Below, in pieces: positions 1 to 5,900 of a stretch of 5,950 nt of DNA. The stretch lies in NCBI GenBank assembly GCA_905205855.1, contig CAJLFL010000125.1, positions 1 to 5,950 on the forward strand. Reading direction: 5' to 3'. The first letter of the stretch is position 1, and each line of letters begins with the position of its first letter. The position numbers were made by a program, and so were the translations under genes. The notes under the pieces are model-generated. The model made no database searches. It was not told the DNA's origin and saw only the letters and a program-made list of their open reading frames with translations. This stretch comes from an uncultured Eubacteriales bacterium. Lineage in GTDB: Bacteria > Bacillota > Clostridia > Monoglobales > Monoglobaceae.

Positions 1-1
1 T

Positions 2-64
2 GATACACCAAAGAGAGGCTTTATTTATATTTTAGATAAAATGGATACGGAGTGGTTTAGATGA
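2..64 (+). CDS. 3' end of an unrecognised upstream gene (partial)
   Basis: An open frame enters from the left edge and runs 20 codons to a TGA at 62-64, ending ...GFIYILDKMDTEWFR. The stop overlaps the ATG of the MarR gene as ATGA (61-64), the usual geometry of translationally coupled genes. That overlap is the main reason for believing the frame is coding. The Shine-Dalgarno for the next gene (GGAG, 49-52) would lie inside it. The fragment is too short to assign a family. If it is real, the operon begins further upstream, and the promoter of the fatty acid genes is outside the window. A stop-free run of 20 codons could also occur by chance. Confidence 0.4.
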   Translation, partial: DTPKRGFIYILDKMDTEWFR

Positions 65-516
65 TGCTTAGAAAAATAGGAATAATTAAAAAAAACATTC
101 TGATAATATATAAAGGGCTGCAGAAAGTGAGCAAAAATGCACTGCAAAAGTATGACTTAAAATCAAATCATACAATGTGTCTGTTTTATCTTATGCAAAA
201 CCCTGAGGGGCTTACGGCAACTCAGCTCAGCGAAAAGATAGGAATAGACAAGGCTGCAATATCCAGACTTCTGCCACAGCTTATTAAAAGCGGATATTTG
301 GAGTATTGTGATTTTGACGGTGGAAAGAAGTATAATGTACGCATGATGCTTACCGAAAAGGGTAAGGTTATAGCAAGGGATTTAGACCGCCTTATATCGG
401 AGTATGTTTATAAATTCAGTACGGGTGTAAGCAAGGAAAACATAATTGTTATGTATTGTTCTCTTAAAACCATTGCCGCAAATATAATCAATGGTGTTGA
501 CGGAGAATTTATCTGA
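61..516 (+). CDS. MarR-family transcriptional regulator, probable FabT-like repressor of fatty acid synthesis
   Basis: This 151-residue protein has the size and layout of a MarR winged-helix regulator. An N-terminal helix (about 5-30) and a second helix (about 36-46) precede the winged helix-turn-helix. The segment LTATQLSEKIGIDKAAISRL (51-70) gives helices 3 and 4, with the recognition helix near 63-76. The wing is around 81-97 (the EYCDFDGGKKYNVRMMLTEKG region), and the C-terminal dimerisation helices cover about 102-145. It sits directly before fabH, the position FabT occupies in streptococci. There FabT binds long-chain acyl-ACP and represses the fab operon. By position I infer the same role here, but MarR proteins are too similar for the ligand to be read from sequence. 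GGAG at 49-52 lies 8 bases before the ATG. An ATGATG double start leaves one codon of ambiguity. The stop is 14 bases before the fabH ATG, so the two are probably cotranscribed. Confidence 0.85.
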   Translation: MMLRKIGIIKKNILIIYKGLQKVSKNALQKYDLKSNHTMCLFYLMQNPEGLTATQLSEKIGIDKAAISRLLPQLIKSGYLEYCDFDGGKKYNVRMMLTEKGKVIARDLDRLISEYVYKFSTGVSKENIIVMYCSLKTIAANIINGVDGEFI

Positions 517-521
517 AAGGA
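516..521 (+). promoter_or_regulatory. Shine-Dalgarno of fabH, deciding the ATG start
   Basis: AAAGGA lies 9 bases before the ATG at 531 but only 3 bases before the in-frame TTG at 525. The spacing favours ATG 531 as the fabH start. Confidence 0.75.
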
Positions 522-530
522 AGATTGACT

Positions 531-1484
531 ATGAGTTTTAGAATTATCGGTACAGGCAGCTATAAGCCGGAATTTACTGTAACAAATGATGATTTGGCAA
601 AAAGAATAGATACCTCTGACGAATGGATAAGACAGAGAGTCGGTATAAGCGAGCGCCGCATATCAACGGATGAAAATACGGCGGAAATGGGTTATAAAGC
701 AGCTTTGGCGGCTCTTGAAATGAGCGGAACCAAGCCGGAGGAACTTGACTTGATAATTGCGGCATCGCTGACCGGAGAAACACTGTGTCCGACAACCGCA
801 GGACATATACAAAAGCTTCTGGGCTCAGACTGCCCTGCATTTGATATAAATTCCGCTTGCAGCGGCTTTGTGTTTGCTCTGGATACGGCGGCAGGGTTTT
901 TTGCCAGAGGCAAGGCTAAAAAGGCTCTGCTTGTCGGCAGTGAAAGAATGAGTAAGATAATAGATTGGAACGACCGCTCAACGTGTGTTATCTTTGGCGA
1001 CGGCGCCGGCGCAGCTGTGCTTGAAGCCGGTGACGGATATCTTGAATCAAAGCTTACAACACATGGTGACAGTGATGTTATAAGGATTCCGTCAGGAACA
1101 GAAAGCTCTGTATACTATACAAAGCAGCCGCAGCCGTCACATGTGTTTATGGACGGACAGGAAACCTTTAAGTTTGCTGTAAATACAATAGCTGACGGAA
1201 TAAAAGAAATAATCGGTAAAGCAGGTCTGAGTGTTGACGATATTAAATATATAGTCCCGCATCAGGCTAATGTCAGAATTATTCAGCTTGCGGCAAAGCG
1301 TCTTAAAATGCCCGTTGAAAAGTTTTTTGTAAATATTCAGCATTACGGCAATACTTCTGCGGCAAGCATACCGATAGCGCTTGACGAGCTTAATCGTTCC
1401 GGCGGAATTGACAGGGGCGACTATATTGTTCTGACTGCGTTCGGCGGTGGACTTTCAAGCGGTACCTGTATTATTAAATGGTAA
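531..1484 (+). CDS. fabH: 3-oxoacyl-ACP synthase III (initiating condensing enzyme)
   Basis: FabH starts each fatty acid by condensing an acyl-CoA primer with malonyl-ACP in the cytoplasm. The 317-residue product matches the usual family length. The opening FRIIGTGSYKPEFTVTN and the DEWIRQRVGISERR segment are typical of FabH. The catalytic triad is visible: Cys110 in NSACSGF, His244 in PHQAN and Asn274 in YGNTSAAS, followed by the C-terminal GGGLSSG glycine loop at 305-311. I chose ATG 531 over the in-frame TTG at 525 because the Shine-Dalgarno is correctly spaced only for the ATG. It follows the MarR gene by 14 bases and precedes acpP by 42. Whether the primer is acetyl-CoA or a branched acyl-CoA cannot be read from the sequence. 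The assignment is firm. Confidence 0.97.
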   Translation: MSFRIIGTGSYKPEFTVTNDDLAKRIDTSDEWIRQRVGISERRISTDENTAEMGYKAALAALEMSGTKPEELDLIIAASLTGETLCPTTAGHIQKLLGSDCPAFDINSACSGFVFALDTAAGFFARGKAKKALLVGSERMSKIIDWNDRSTCVIFGDGAGAAVLEAGDGYLESKLTTHGDSDVIRIPSGTESSVYYTKQPQPSHVFMDGQETFKFAVNTIADGIKEIIGKAGLSVDDIKYIVPHQANVRIIQLAAKRLKMPVEKFFVNIQHYGNTSAASIPIALDELNRSGGIDRGDYIVLTAFGGGLSSGTCIIKW

Positions 1485-1485
1485 A

Positions 1486-1499
1486 ATAATTAAAATTAT
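1486..1499 (+). promoter_or_regulatory. AT-rich palindrome in the fabH-acpP gap, possible regulator site
   Basis: ATAATT-AA-AATTAT is a perfect 6-base inverted repeat with a 2-base centre, immediately after the fabH stop and upstream of the acpP Shine-Dalgarno. MarR dimers bind short AT-rich palindromes. In Streptococcus pneumoniae FabT acts at more than one site within the fab cluster, so an internal operator is conceivable. I see no convincing -35/-10 pair beside it, and AT-rich spacers form such palindromes by chance. It could also be a small RNA stem between cistrons. Confidence 0.25.
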
Positions 1500-1512
1500 A
1501 TATAACAAATTT

Positions 1513-1518
1513 AGGAGG
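1513..1518 (+). promoter_or_regulatory. Strong Shine-Dalgarno of acpP
   Basis: AGGAGG, 8 bases before the acpP ATG, is the closest match to the anti-Shine-Dalgarno in the window. Acyl carrier protein is needed in great excess over the enzymes, so a stronger initiation site here makes sense. Confidence 0.85.
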
Positions 1519-1526
1519 AATTTAAA

Positions 1527-1748
1527 ATGGTATTGGATAAGATTAAAGAGGTAATAGCAGAGCATCTGGATATGGATCCGGCAGAGATAACCGAATCAAC
1601 TTCATTTGAGGATCTCGGAATAGACTCTCTTGAAACAGTAGAAATCATGATGGAGCTTGAGGACGAGCTTGAAATTGAAATTTCTGCGGCAGAAGCAGGA
1701 AAGACTGTAGGTTCTTTGGTATCTTATATTGAAAGCATAAAGGAGTAA
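1527..1748 (+). CDS. acpP: Acyl carrier protein
   Basis: This small acidic protein of 73 residues carries the growing acyl chain as a thioester on a phosphopantetheine arm and is the substrate of every enzyme in this operon. The attachment serine is Ser34 in LGIDSLETVEIMMELEDEL. The segment from about 30 to 50 is the conserved start of helix II, the surface that docks with partner enzymes. Helix I is about 3-15 and the last helix about 60-71. The length is in the normal 70-80 range. Its last two codons form part of the AAGGAG (1740-1745) that serves as the fabK ribosome binding site. Placement between fabH and fabK matches the streptococcal order. A dedicated secondary-metabolite ACP is unlikely in this context. 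Confidence 0.96.
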   Translation: MVLDKIKEVIAEHLDMDPAEITESTSFEDLGIDSLETVEIMMELEDELEIEISAAEAGKTVGSLVSYIESIKE

Positions 1749-1753
1749 TAATA

Positions 1754-2698
1754 ATGTTGACCACACCAATCTGTGAAATGTTAAATATTAAATACCCTGT
1801 TTTTCAGGGTGGAATGGCGCATATCGCCGATGGTAAGCTGGCTGCTGCCGTTTCGGAGGCAGGCGGTCTTGGAATAATTTCCGCAATGAATATGGGTGCG
1901 GAGTATCTGAAGGAGCAGATAGATATAGCCAGAAGTTTGACCGATAAACCGTTTGGTGTGAATGTTATGCTTATGAGCCCTCACACGGATGAAGTCGCAA
2001 AGCTGTTGGCGGATGAAAAAATAAGCGTTGTGACAACCGGTGCGGGAAATCCGTCAAAATACATGGAAATGTGGAACGCGGCAGGGGTAAAGGTTATCCC
2101 TGTCGTGGCATCCTCAGCACTGGCTAAAAAGCTTGAAAACATGGGCGCCTGTGCAATAATAGCCGAGGGCGGCGAGTCCGGCGGACACGTCGGAGATATG
2201 ACTACAATGGCGCTTGTGCCGCAGGTTTGTGATGCGGTGAATATTCCTGTTATTGCTGCCGGCGGTATAGCTGACGGCAGAGGGGCGGCAGCGGTATTTA
2301 TGCTTGGCGCGTGCGGAATACAGATGGGAACGAGATTCCTTGTTGCAAAGGAATGTGGAGTACATCAGAATTATAAGGATAAGGTGCTGAAAGCATCCGA
2401 TATATCGACAATCGTTACCGGAAAGCGTTTGGGACATCCGGTACGAAGCCTTAAAACGCGTTTTTCCAGAGCATATTCAAAGGCTGAGTACAGTCAGATT
2501 TCCGACGAGGAGCTTGAACAGCTGGCAGTTGGAGCATTAAGACTTGCGGCGGTAAACGGCGATGAAGAAAAGGGATGTTTTTTGGCAGGACAAATATCGG
2601 GCCTTGTCAATAAAGAACAGACAGCAAAAGAGATAGTAGAAGAAGTATGCACTCAGACTGAGGAAGTGCTGAAAGGGGCGTTAAAATGGGTAAAATAG
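1754..2698 (+). CDS. fabK: Enoyl-ACP reductase II, FMN-dependent
   Basis: FabK performs the last reduction of each elongation cycle, converting trans-2-enoyl-ACP to acyl-ACP with NAD(P)H through bound FMN. The 314-residue protein is a TIM barrel of the nitronate monooxygenase/FabK superfamily. Visible marks are YPVFQGGMAHIADGKLAAAV (14-33), the AGGLGII turn (36-42), AEGGESGGHVG (137-147) with His145 at the position of the pneumococcal catalytic histidine, the FMN phosphate loop AAGGIADGRGAAA (168-180) and QMGTRFL (190-196). The related nitronate monooxygenases share this fold, but the position between acpP and fabD makes FabK by far the better call. AAGGAG at 1740-1745 is 8 bases before the ATG. 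The last 13 bases overlap fabD. Unlike FabI, enzymes of this family are intrinsically insensitive to triclosan. Confidence 0.95.
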   Translation: MLTTPICEMLNIKYPVFQGGMAHIADGKLAAAVSEAGGLGIISAMNMGAEYLKEQIDIARSLTDKPFGVNVMLMSPHTDEVAKLLADEKISVVTTGAGNPSKYMEMWNAAGVKVIPVVASSALAKKLENMGACAIIAEGGESGGHVGDMTTMALVPQVCDAVNIPVIAAGGIADGRGAAAVFMLGACGIQMGTRFLVAKECGVHQNYKDKVLKASDISTIVTGKRLGHPVRSLKTRFSRAYSKAEYSQISDEELEQLAVGALRLAAVNGDEEKGCFLAGQISGLVNKEQTAKEIVEEVCTQTEEVLKGALKWVK

Positions 2699-3606
2699 CA
2701 ATAGTTTTTTCCGGGCAGGGAGCGCAGTATCCCGGAATGGGCAAATCATTGTATGATTGCAGCGCTGCGGCACGCAGCCTGTATGATTATGCTGAGGAAT
2801 ATCGTCCCGGAACAAAAAAACAGTCGTTTGACGGTACTGCTGAGGAATTGAGTCTGACCAAGAATACTCAGCCGTGCTTGTATTTGGTTGATTTGTGTGC
2901 TGCTGCGGCGTTGGAAGAAAGAGGAATAAAGGCGGACGGTGTTGCCGGGTTTTCTTTGGGAGAGATTGCCGCGCTGGCTTATGCAAATGCATATTCTTAT
3001 GAAAAAGGTTTTGAAATTGTAACAAAGCGCGCGGAGCTTATGCAGGCTGCAGCTGAGGAGCACGATACCGCTATGGCGGCAGTTCTGAAGGTTGACAGCA
3101 AGACTGTTGAGGCTCTGTGCGAGAATATAGATGGGATTTATCCCGTAAATTATAATTCTCCGGTACAGACGGTTGTATCCGGAACAAAAGAGGCTCTTGC
3201 CGAGTTTAAAATCAAGGCGGCAGAGGAAAAGGCGCGTGTTATTGATTTGGCTGTAAGCGCGGCTTTTCATTCACCGTATATGAACAATGCGGCGGAGGGA
3301 TTTGCAAAATATTTATCAGACTTAAAAACGGATAGTCTGCGTATGCCGGTGTATGCAAATTATACTGCACAGCCGTATGATTCCGACATTATGCCGGTTT
3401 TGACAAAACAAATGAATAATCCTGTGCGTTGGTGTGATACGATAAAGAACATGATTGCTGACGGTTATACGGACTTTATCGAAGCCGGGGCAGGAAAAAC
3501 TCTTTGCGGACTTATCAAAAAGATTTCATCCGATGTCAGAGTATACTCGGTTGAGAATGAAGAAACGCTTAATCAAACAATAGAGGCGGTGAAGGCAAAT
3601 GCTTAA
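2686..3606 (+). CDS. fabD: Malonyl-CoA:ACP transacylase
   Basis: FabD moves malonyl from CoA to ACP, supplying the two-carbon extender unit. The 306-residue protein shows the family signatures in order: FSGQGAQYPGMG (8-19) with the oxyanion Gln11, the nucleophile Ser90 in GFSLGE, Arg115 in KRAELMQ, which binds the malonyl carboxylate, and the catalytic His195 in AFHSPYM. GAGKTLCGLI supplies the C-terminal active-site loop. The residue before the nucleophile is Phe, where E. coli has His (GHSLGE). That position varies in Firmicutes, so it does not suggest loss of function. The gene starts inside fabK with a 13-base overlap, served by GAAAGGGG (2671-2678) 7 bases before the ATG. Its own end overlaps fabG by 8 bases. 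Such overlaps indicate one transcript with coupled translation. Confidence 0.96.
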   Translation: MGKIAIVFSGQGAQYPGMGKSLYDCSAAARSLYDYAEEYRPGTKKQSFDGTAEELSLTKNTQPCLYLVDLCAAAALEERGIKADGVAGFSLGEIAALAYANAYSYEKGFEIVTKRAELMQAAAEEHDTAMAAVLKVDSKTVEALCENIDGIYPVNYNSPVQTVVSGTKEALAEFKIKAAEEKARVIDLAVSAAFHSPYMNNAAEGFAKYLSDLKTDSLRMPVYANYTAQPYDSDIMPVLTKQMNNPVRWCDTIKNMIADGYTDFIEAGAGKTLCGLIKKISSDVRVYSVENEETLNQTIEAVKANA

Positions 3607-4333
3607 CGGAAGGGTTGCTGTGGTAACAGGAGCGTCCGGCGGAATAGGCAGAGCTGTTGCGCTGAAACTTGCGGAGCAGGGCGCTGACGTTGCCGCCTTA
3701 TATTACGGGAACGAAGCGAAAGCAAATGATTTAAAAAGCGTTATTGAGCAAAATGGCGGACGCTGTGAGATATACAAATGCGATGTAGCTGATTTTAATG
3801 AGAGTGCCGAAACGGTTAAAGCTATTATTTCAGACCTCGGAGGAATAGATATTCTCGTTAATAATGCCGGAATCACGTGTGATAAGCTTGTTTTGCAGAT
3901 GACAGAGGATGATTTTGACAAGGTTATAAACACAAACTTAAAAGGTGTTTTTAACATGATAAAGCATTGCTACAGAAACTTTATGAAGAAAAAATATGGA
4001 AAAATAATCAATATAAGTTCCGTTGCCGGACTTATGGGAAATCCGGGACAGGCGAACTATGCTTCGGCAAAGGCCGGTATAATAGGTCTTACCAAGACCG
4101 TTGCCAAGGAGCTTGCAGGCAGAAATGTATGCTGCAATGCCATAGCGCCGGGATTTGTTGAAACAGATATGACGGAAGCATTTAAAGAAAACACAGCTGT
4201 GCTTGACTCTATTCCGATGAAAAGAATGGGAAAGCCGGAGGAGGTTGCTGCTTTGACAGCATTTCTGGCGGATTCGGTATCGGATTATATTACGGGCGAG
4301 GTTATACGGATTGACGGCGGAATTGCAATGTAG
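3599..4333 (+). CDS. fabG: 3-oxoacyl-ACP reductase
   Basis: FabG reduces 3-ketoacyl-ACP to 3-hydroxyacyl-ACP with NADPH, the first reduction of the cycle. The 244-residue protein is a classical short-chain dehydrogenase. It has the TGASGGIG dinucleotide loop (10-17), CDVAD (61-65), NNAGIT (88-93) and Asn113 in NTNLKG. The catalytic set is Ser141 in NISSVAG, Tyr154 and Lys158 in YASAK, followed by the PGFVETDM loop (184-191) and the C-terminal IDGGIAM typical of FabG. It begins within the last codons of fabD, with a GAGGCGG-like ribosome site at 3583-3589. Other short-chain dehydrogenases share these motifs, but the context settles the call. It is followed by an unusually long 136-base gap before fabF. 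Confidence 0.96.
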   Translation: MLNGRVAVVTGASGGIGRAVALKLAEQGADVAALYYGNEAKANDLKSVIEQNGGRCEIYKCDVADFNESAETVKAIISDLGGIDILVNNAGITCDKLVLQMTEDDFDKVINTNLKGVFNMIKHCYRNFMKKKYGKIINISSVAGLMGNPGQANYASAKAGIIGLTKTVAKELAGRNVCCNAIAPGFVETDMTEAFKENTAVLDSIPMKRMGKPEEVAALTAFLADSVSDYITGEVIRIDGGIAM

Positions 4334-4353
4334 CTTATGACTGAAAGCAGGAT

Positions 4354-4400
4354 GCCATTGCCTCTGCAAGCGGCGGACTTTATTCGCTTTTTTCAATGGC
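4354..4400 (+). repeat. Nested inverted repeat in the fabG-fabF gap
   Basis: A perfect 7-base pair of arms (GCCATTG/CAATGGC) encloses a second perfect 5-base pair (AAGCG/CGCTT) followed by six Ts at 4388-4393. The inner stem plus T-run is terminator-like but short, with a 12-base loop. At most it is a weak attenuator or a processing stem. An alternative pairing, TGCCTC (4359-4364) with GAGGCA (4417-4422), would compete with the outer arms. Confidence 0.4.
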
Positions 4401-4453
4401 GGATTGTATCGCTGTTGAGGCATTGAATGACGGGGCTTTCACCCCTTATTGAA

Positions 4454-4460
4454 GAAAGGA
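4454..4460 (+). promoter_or_regulatory. Shine-Dalgarno of fabF, deciding the ATG start
   Basis: GAAAGGA is 9 bases before the ATG at 4470. The alternative in-frame TTG at 4449 lies upstream of this site and has no ribosome binding site of its own. Starting there would add seven residues (MKKGLYD) not expected at a FabF N-terminus. Confidence 0.8.
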
Positions 4461-4469
4461 TTATACGAT

Positions 4470-5699
4470 ATGAGTAAAAGAGTTGTAGTAACCGGAATGG
4501 GTGTTGTTTCACCTATAGGTAATGATGTTAAAAGCTTTTGGGACGGACTCGTATCCGGCAAAAACGGTATAGATAAGATAACAAGATTTGATGCATCTGA
4601 ATTTAAGGCAACGCTTGCAGCTGAAGTTAAAGGCTTTGATGCGTCTGAATATATGGAAAAAAGCGAAGCAAGAAAGCTTGACAGGTTTTCTCAGTTTGCT
4701 TTGGCTGCGGCAGCACAGGCAGTATCCGAAAGCGGTATAACTGATTCTGTTAAGCCGGAGCGCTTCGGCGTTTATTTCGGATCGGGTATCGGCGGTTTTG
4801 ATACTATGGTTGCAGAGCACAGCAATCTCATAACAAAAGGGCCTAAGCGTGTTTCGCCAATGATGATACCTAAAATGATTTCTAACATAGCTGCCGGCAA
4901 TATTGCTATAAAATACGGAGCAAAAGGACCGTGTATTTCAATTTCGACTGCATGTGCAACAGGCTCAAGCTGTATCGGCGAAGCCTACAGAGCGATTGCG
5001 GGCGGATACGCTGATGCAATAATAGCAGGCGGTTCTGAGGCGTCAATAAATCCTTTGGGAGTTGCGGGATTTATAAACTGTATGGCTCTTTGCGAAAGTT
5101 CTGATAAGGACAGAGCATCAATTCCGTTTGATAAGGAACGCCGCGGATTTGTAATGGGTGAGGGTGCAGGTGCGCTTGTCCTTGAGGAATATGAGCATGC
5201 AGCGGCGCGCGGTGCAAAAATATACGCAGAGGTTTGCGGATACGGCAGTACCTGTGACGCATATCATGTCACTGCACCGGCTCCGGGCGGACAGGGCGGA
5301 GCTGACGCCATTGCGGCTGCACTTGAAACCTCCGGTGAATATTCTTCGGAAAAGGTTTATATCAATGCACACGGTACAAGTACACCGCTTAATGATAAGA
5401 CAGAAACTGCGGCAATTAAAAAGGTTTTCGGCGAGGATGCATACAAAGTACACATAAGCTCTACCAAATCCATGACAGGTCATATGCTTGGTGCAGCAGG
5501 CGCTGCGGAGGCTATAGCGGCAATTCTGGCTGTAAACAACGGAGTTGTTCCGCCGACAATCGGATATAAGGTTCCGGATGAGGAGTGCGACCTTGATTAT
5601 ACTCCCAATAACGCTGTTGAAGCAGATATTAAGCTGGCTTTATCGGTATCACTGGGATTTGGCGGACATAATGCATGTGTCGCATTTAAGGAGATTTAA
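4470..5699 (+). CDS. fabF: 3-oxoacyl-ACP synthase II (elongating condensing enzyme)
   Basis: FabF elongates acyl-ACP by decarboxylative condensation with malonyl-ACP. From ATG 4470 the product has 409 residues and opens MSKRVVVTGMGVVSPIGND, the standard FabF N-terminus. The thiolase-fold catalytic residues are all present: Cys162 in STACATGSS, His301 in NAHGTSTPLND, Lys333 in STKSMTGH and His338 in the same motif. GEGAGALVLEE (230-240) and the C-terminal glycine loop GFGGHN (396-401) are also present. With no fabB seen, this is the only elongating synthase in the window. It stands apart from fabG by a 136-base gap but is followed by fabZ after three bases. Its last codons carry AAGGAG, the fabZ ribosome site. 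Confidence 0.97.
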   Translation: MSKRVVVTGMGVVSPIGNDVKSFWDGLVSGKNGIDKITRFDASEFKATLAAEVKGFDASEYMEKSEARKLDRFSQFALAAAAQAVSESGITDSVKPERFGVYFGSGIGGFDTMVAEHSNLITKGPKRVSPMMIPKMISNIAAGNIAIKYGAKGPCISISTACATGSSCIGEAYRAIAGGYADAIIAGGSEASINPLGVAGFINCMALCESSDKDRASIPFDKERRGFVMGEGAGALVLEEYEHAAARGAKIYAEVCGYGSTCDAYHVTAPAPGGQGGADAIAAALETSGEYSSEKVYINAHGTSTPLNDKTETAAIKKVFGEDAYKVHISSTKSMTGHMLGAAGAAEAIAAILAVNNGVVPPTIGYKVPDEECDLDYTPNNAVEADIKLALSVSLGFGGHNACVAFKEI

Positions 5700-5702
5700 G
5701 GG

Positions 5703-5900
5703 ATGAATAAAGAAGAAATCATGAAAATACTTCCGCACCGCGATAATATGCTGCTTATAGACGAAACGGAATTGAAGGATGGTATTGCGTACGGTAAAAA
5801 AAAGATAACCGGTGATGAATGGTTCTTAAAGGGACATTTTCCGGGTGCACCTGTTGTTCCGGGAGTTATAATGTGTGAAATTCTGGCACAATCGGTATGA
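5703..5900 (+). pseudogene. fabZ: 3-hydroxyacyl-ACP dehydratase, 5' half, interrupted after codon 65
   Basis: FabZ removes water from 3-hydroxyacyl-ACP. The visible 65 residues match the first half of a hot-dog-fold FabZ: EIMKILPHRDNMLLID (5-20), then KGHFPGAPVVPGVIMCEILA (43-62). The catalytic His45 and Glu59 are 14 residues apart, as in E. coli FabZ (54 and 68). AAGGAG (5688-5693) is 9 bases before the ATG, so the gene start is healthy. The frame then ends with TGA at 5898-5900, in the middle of the central helix, where family members run to about 140 residues. None of the three + frames after 5895 looks like the missing half, so this is not a one-base frameshift. I interpret the break as the edge of an inserted element. 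If that element is self-splicing, 5703 to about 5898 is the first exon of a working gene rather than a pseudogene. Confidence 0.75.

Larger units (their letters stand above)
4334..4469 (+). other. 136-base fabG-fabF gap, structured and partly coding-like
   Basis: This is by far the largest intergenic space in an otherwise compact operon. Two things are visible. First, there are inverted repeats: GCCATTG (4354-4360) with CAATGGC (4394-4400), enclosing AAGCG (4368-4372) with CGCTT (4385-4389) and a T-run at 4388-4393, and a GGGG (4432-4435)/CCCC (4442-4445) hairpin just before the fabF ribosome site. Second, one + frame is open from 4345 to the TGA at 4450-4452 and reads like protein, including SGGLYSLFSMADCIAVEAL. 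It has an upstream stop at 4342-4344 and no start codon. It may be a gene remnant, an RNA element that sets fabF expression, or both. I recognise no known family. Confidence 0.45.

Noticed and set aside
20..40. TTTAT/ATAAA inverted repeat upstream of the regulator as an operator
   Set aside because: The arms are only 5 bases in very AT-rich sequence, with an 11-base spacer, and they lie inside the likely upstream coding frame.
525..530. TTG start for fabH, two codons upstream of ATG 531
   Set aside because: It leaves only 3 bases after the AAAGGA ribosome site, whereas ATG 531 has 9 bases and gives the standard FabH N-terminus.
2746..3270. Long antisense open frame (174 codons) opposite fabD
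   Set aside because: Its translation is rich in Cys, Arg, Ser and Ile with no recognisable domain, and it lies wholly opposite a gene with all its catalytic motifs intact. It is a shadow of fabD codon usage.
3938..4423. Antisense open frame (161 codons) over fabG and the gap
   Set aside because: No domain and an unlike-protein composition. It is mostly the complement of fabG.
4337..4426. 29-codon small ORF starting ATG 4337
   Set aside because: No ribosome site at a sensible distance, no recognisable sequence, and it overlaps a more coding-like frame.
4432..4450. GGGG/CCCC hairpin as an intrinsic terminator after fabG
   Set aside because: The stem is only 4 base pairs and is followed by TTATTG rather than a T-run. 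The downstream genes belong to the same pathway, so full termination is unlikely.
4449..4469. TTG start for fabF, seven codons upstream
   Set aside because: The Shine-Dalgarno at 4454-4460 lies inside the extension, and FabF proteins normally begin with the MSKRVVVTG-type sequence at 4470.
5158..5457. 99-codon + frame inside fabF
   Set aside because: It is out of frame within an intact fabF, and its Arg-rich translation shows no family signature.
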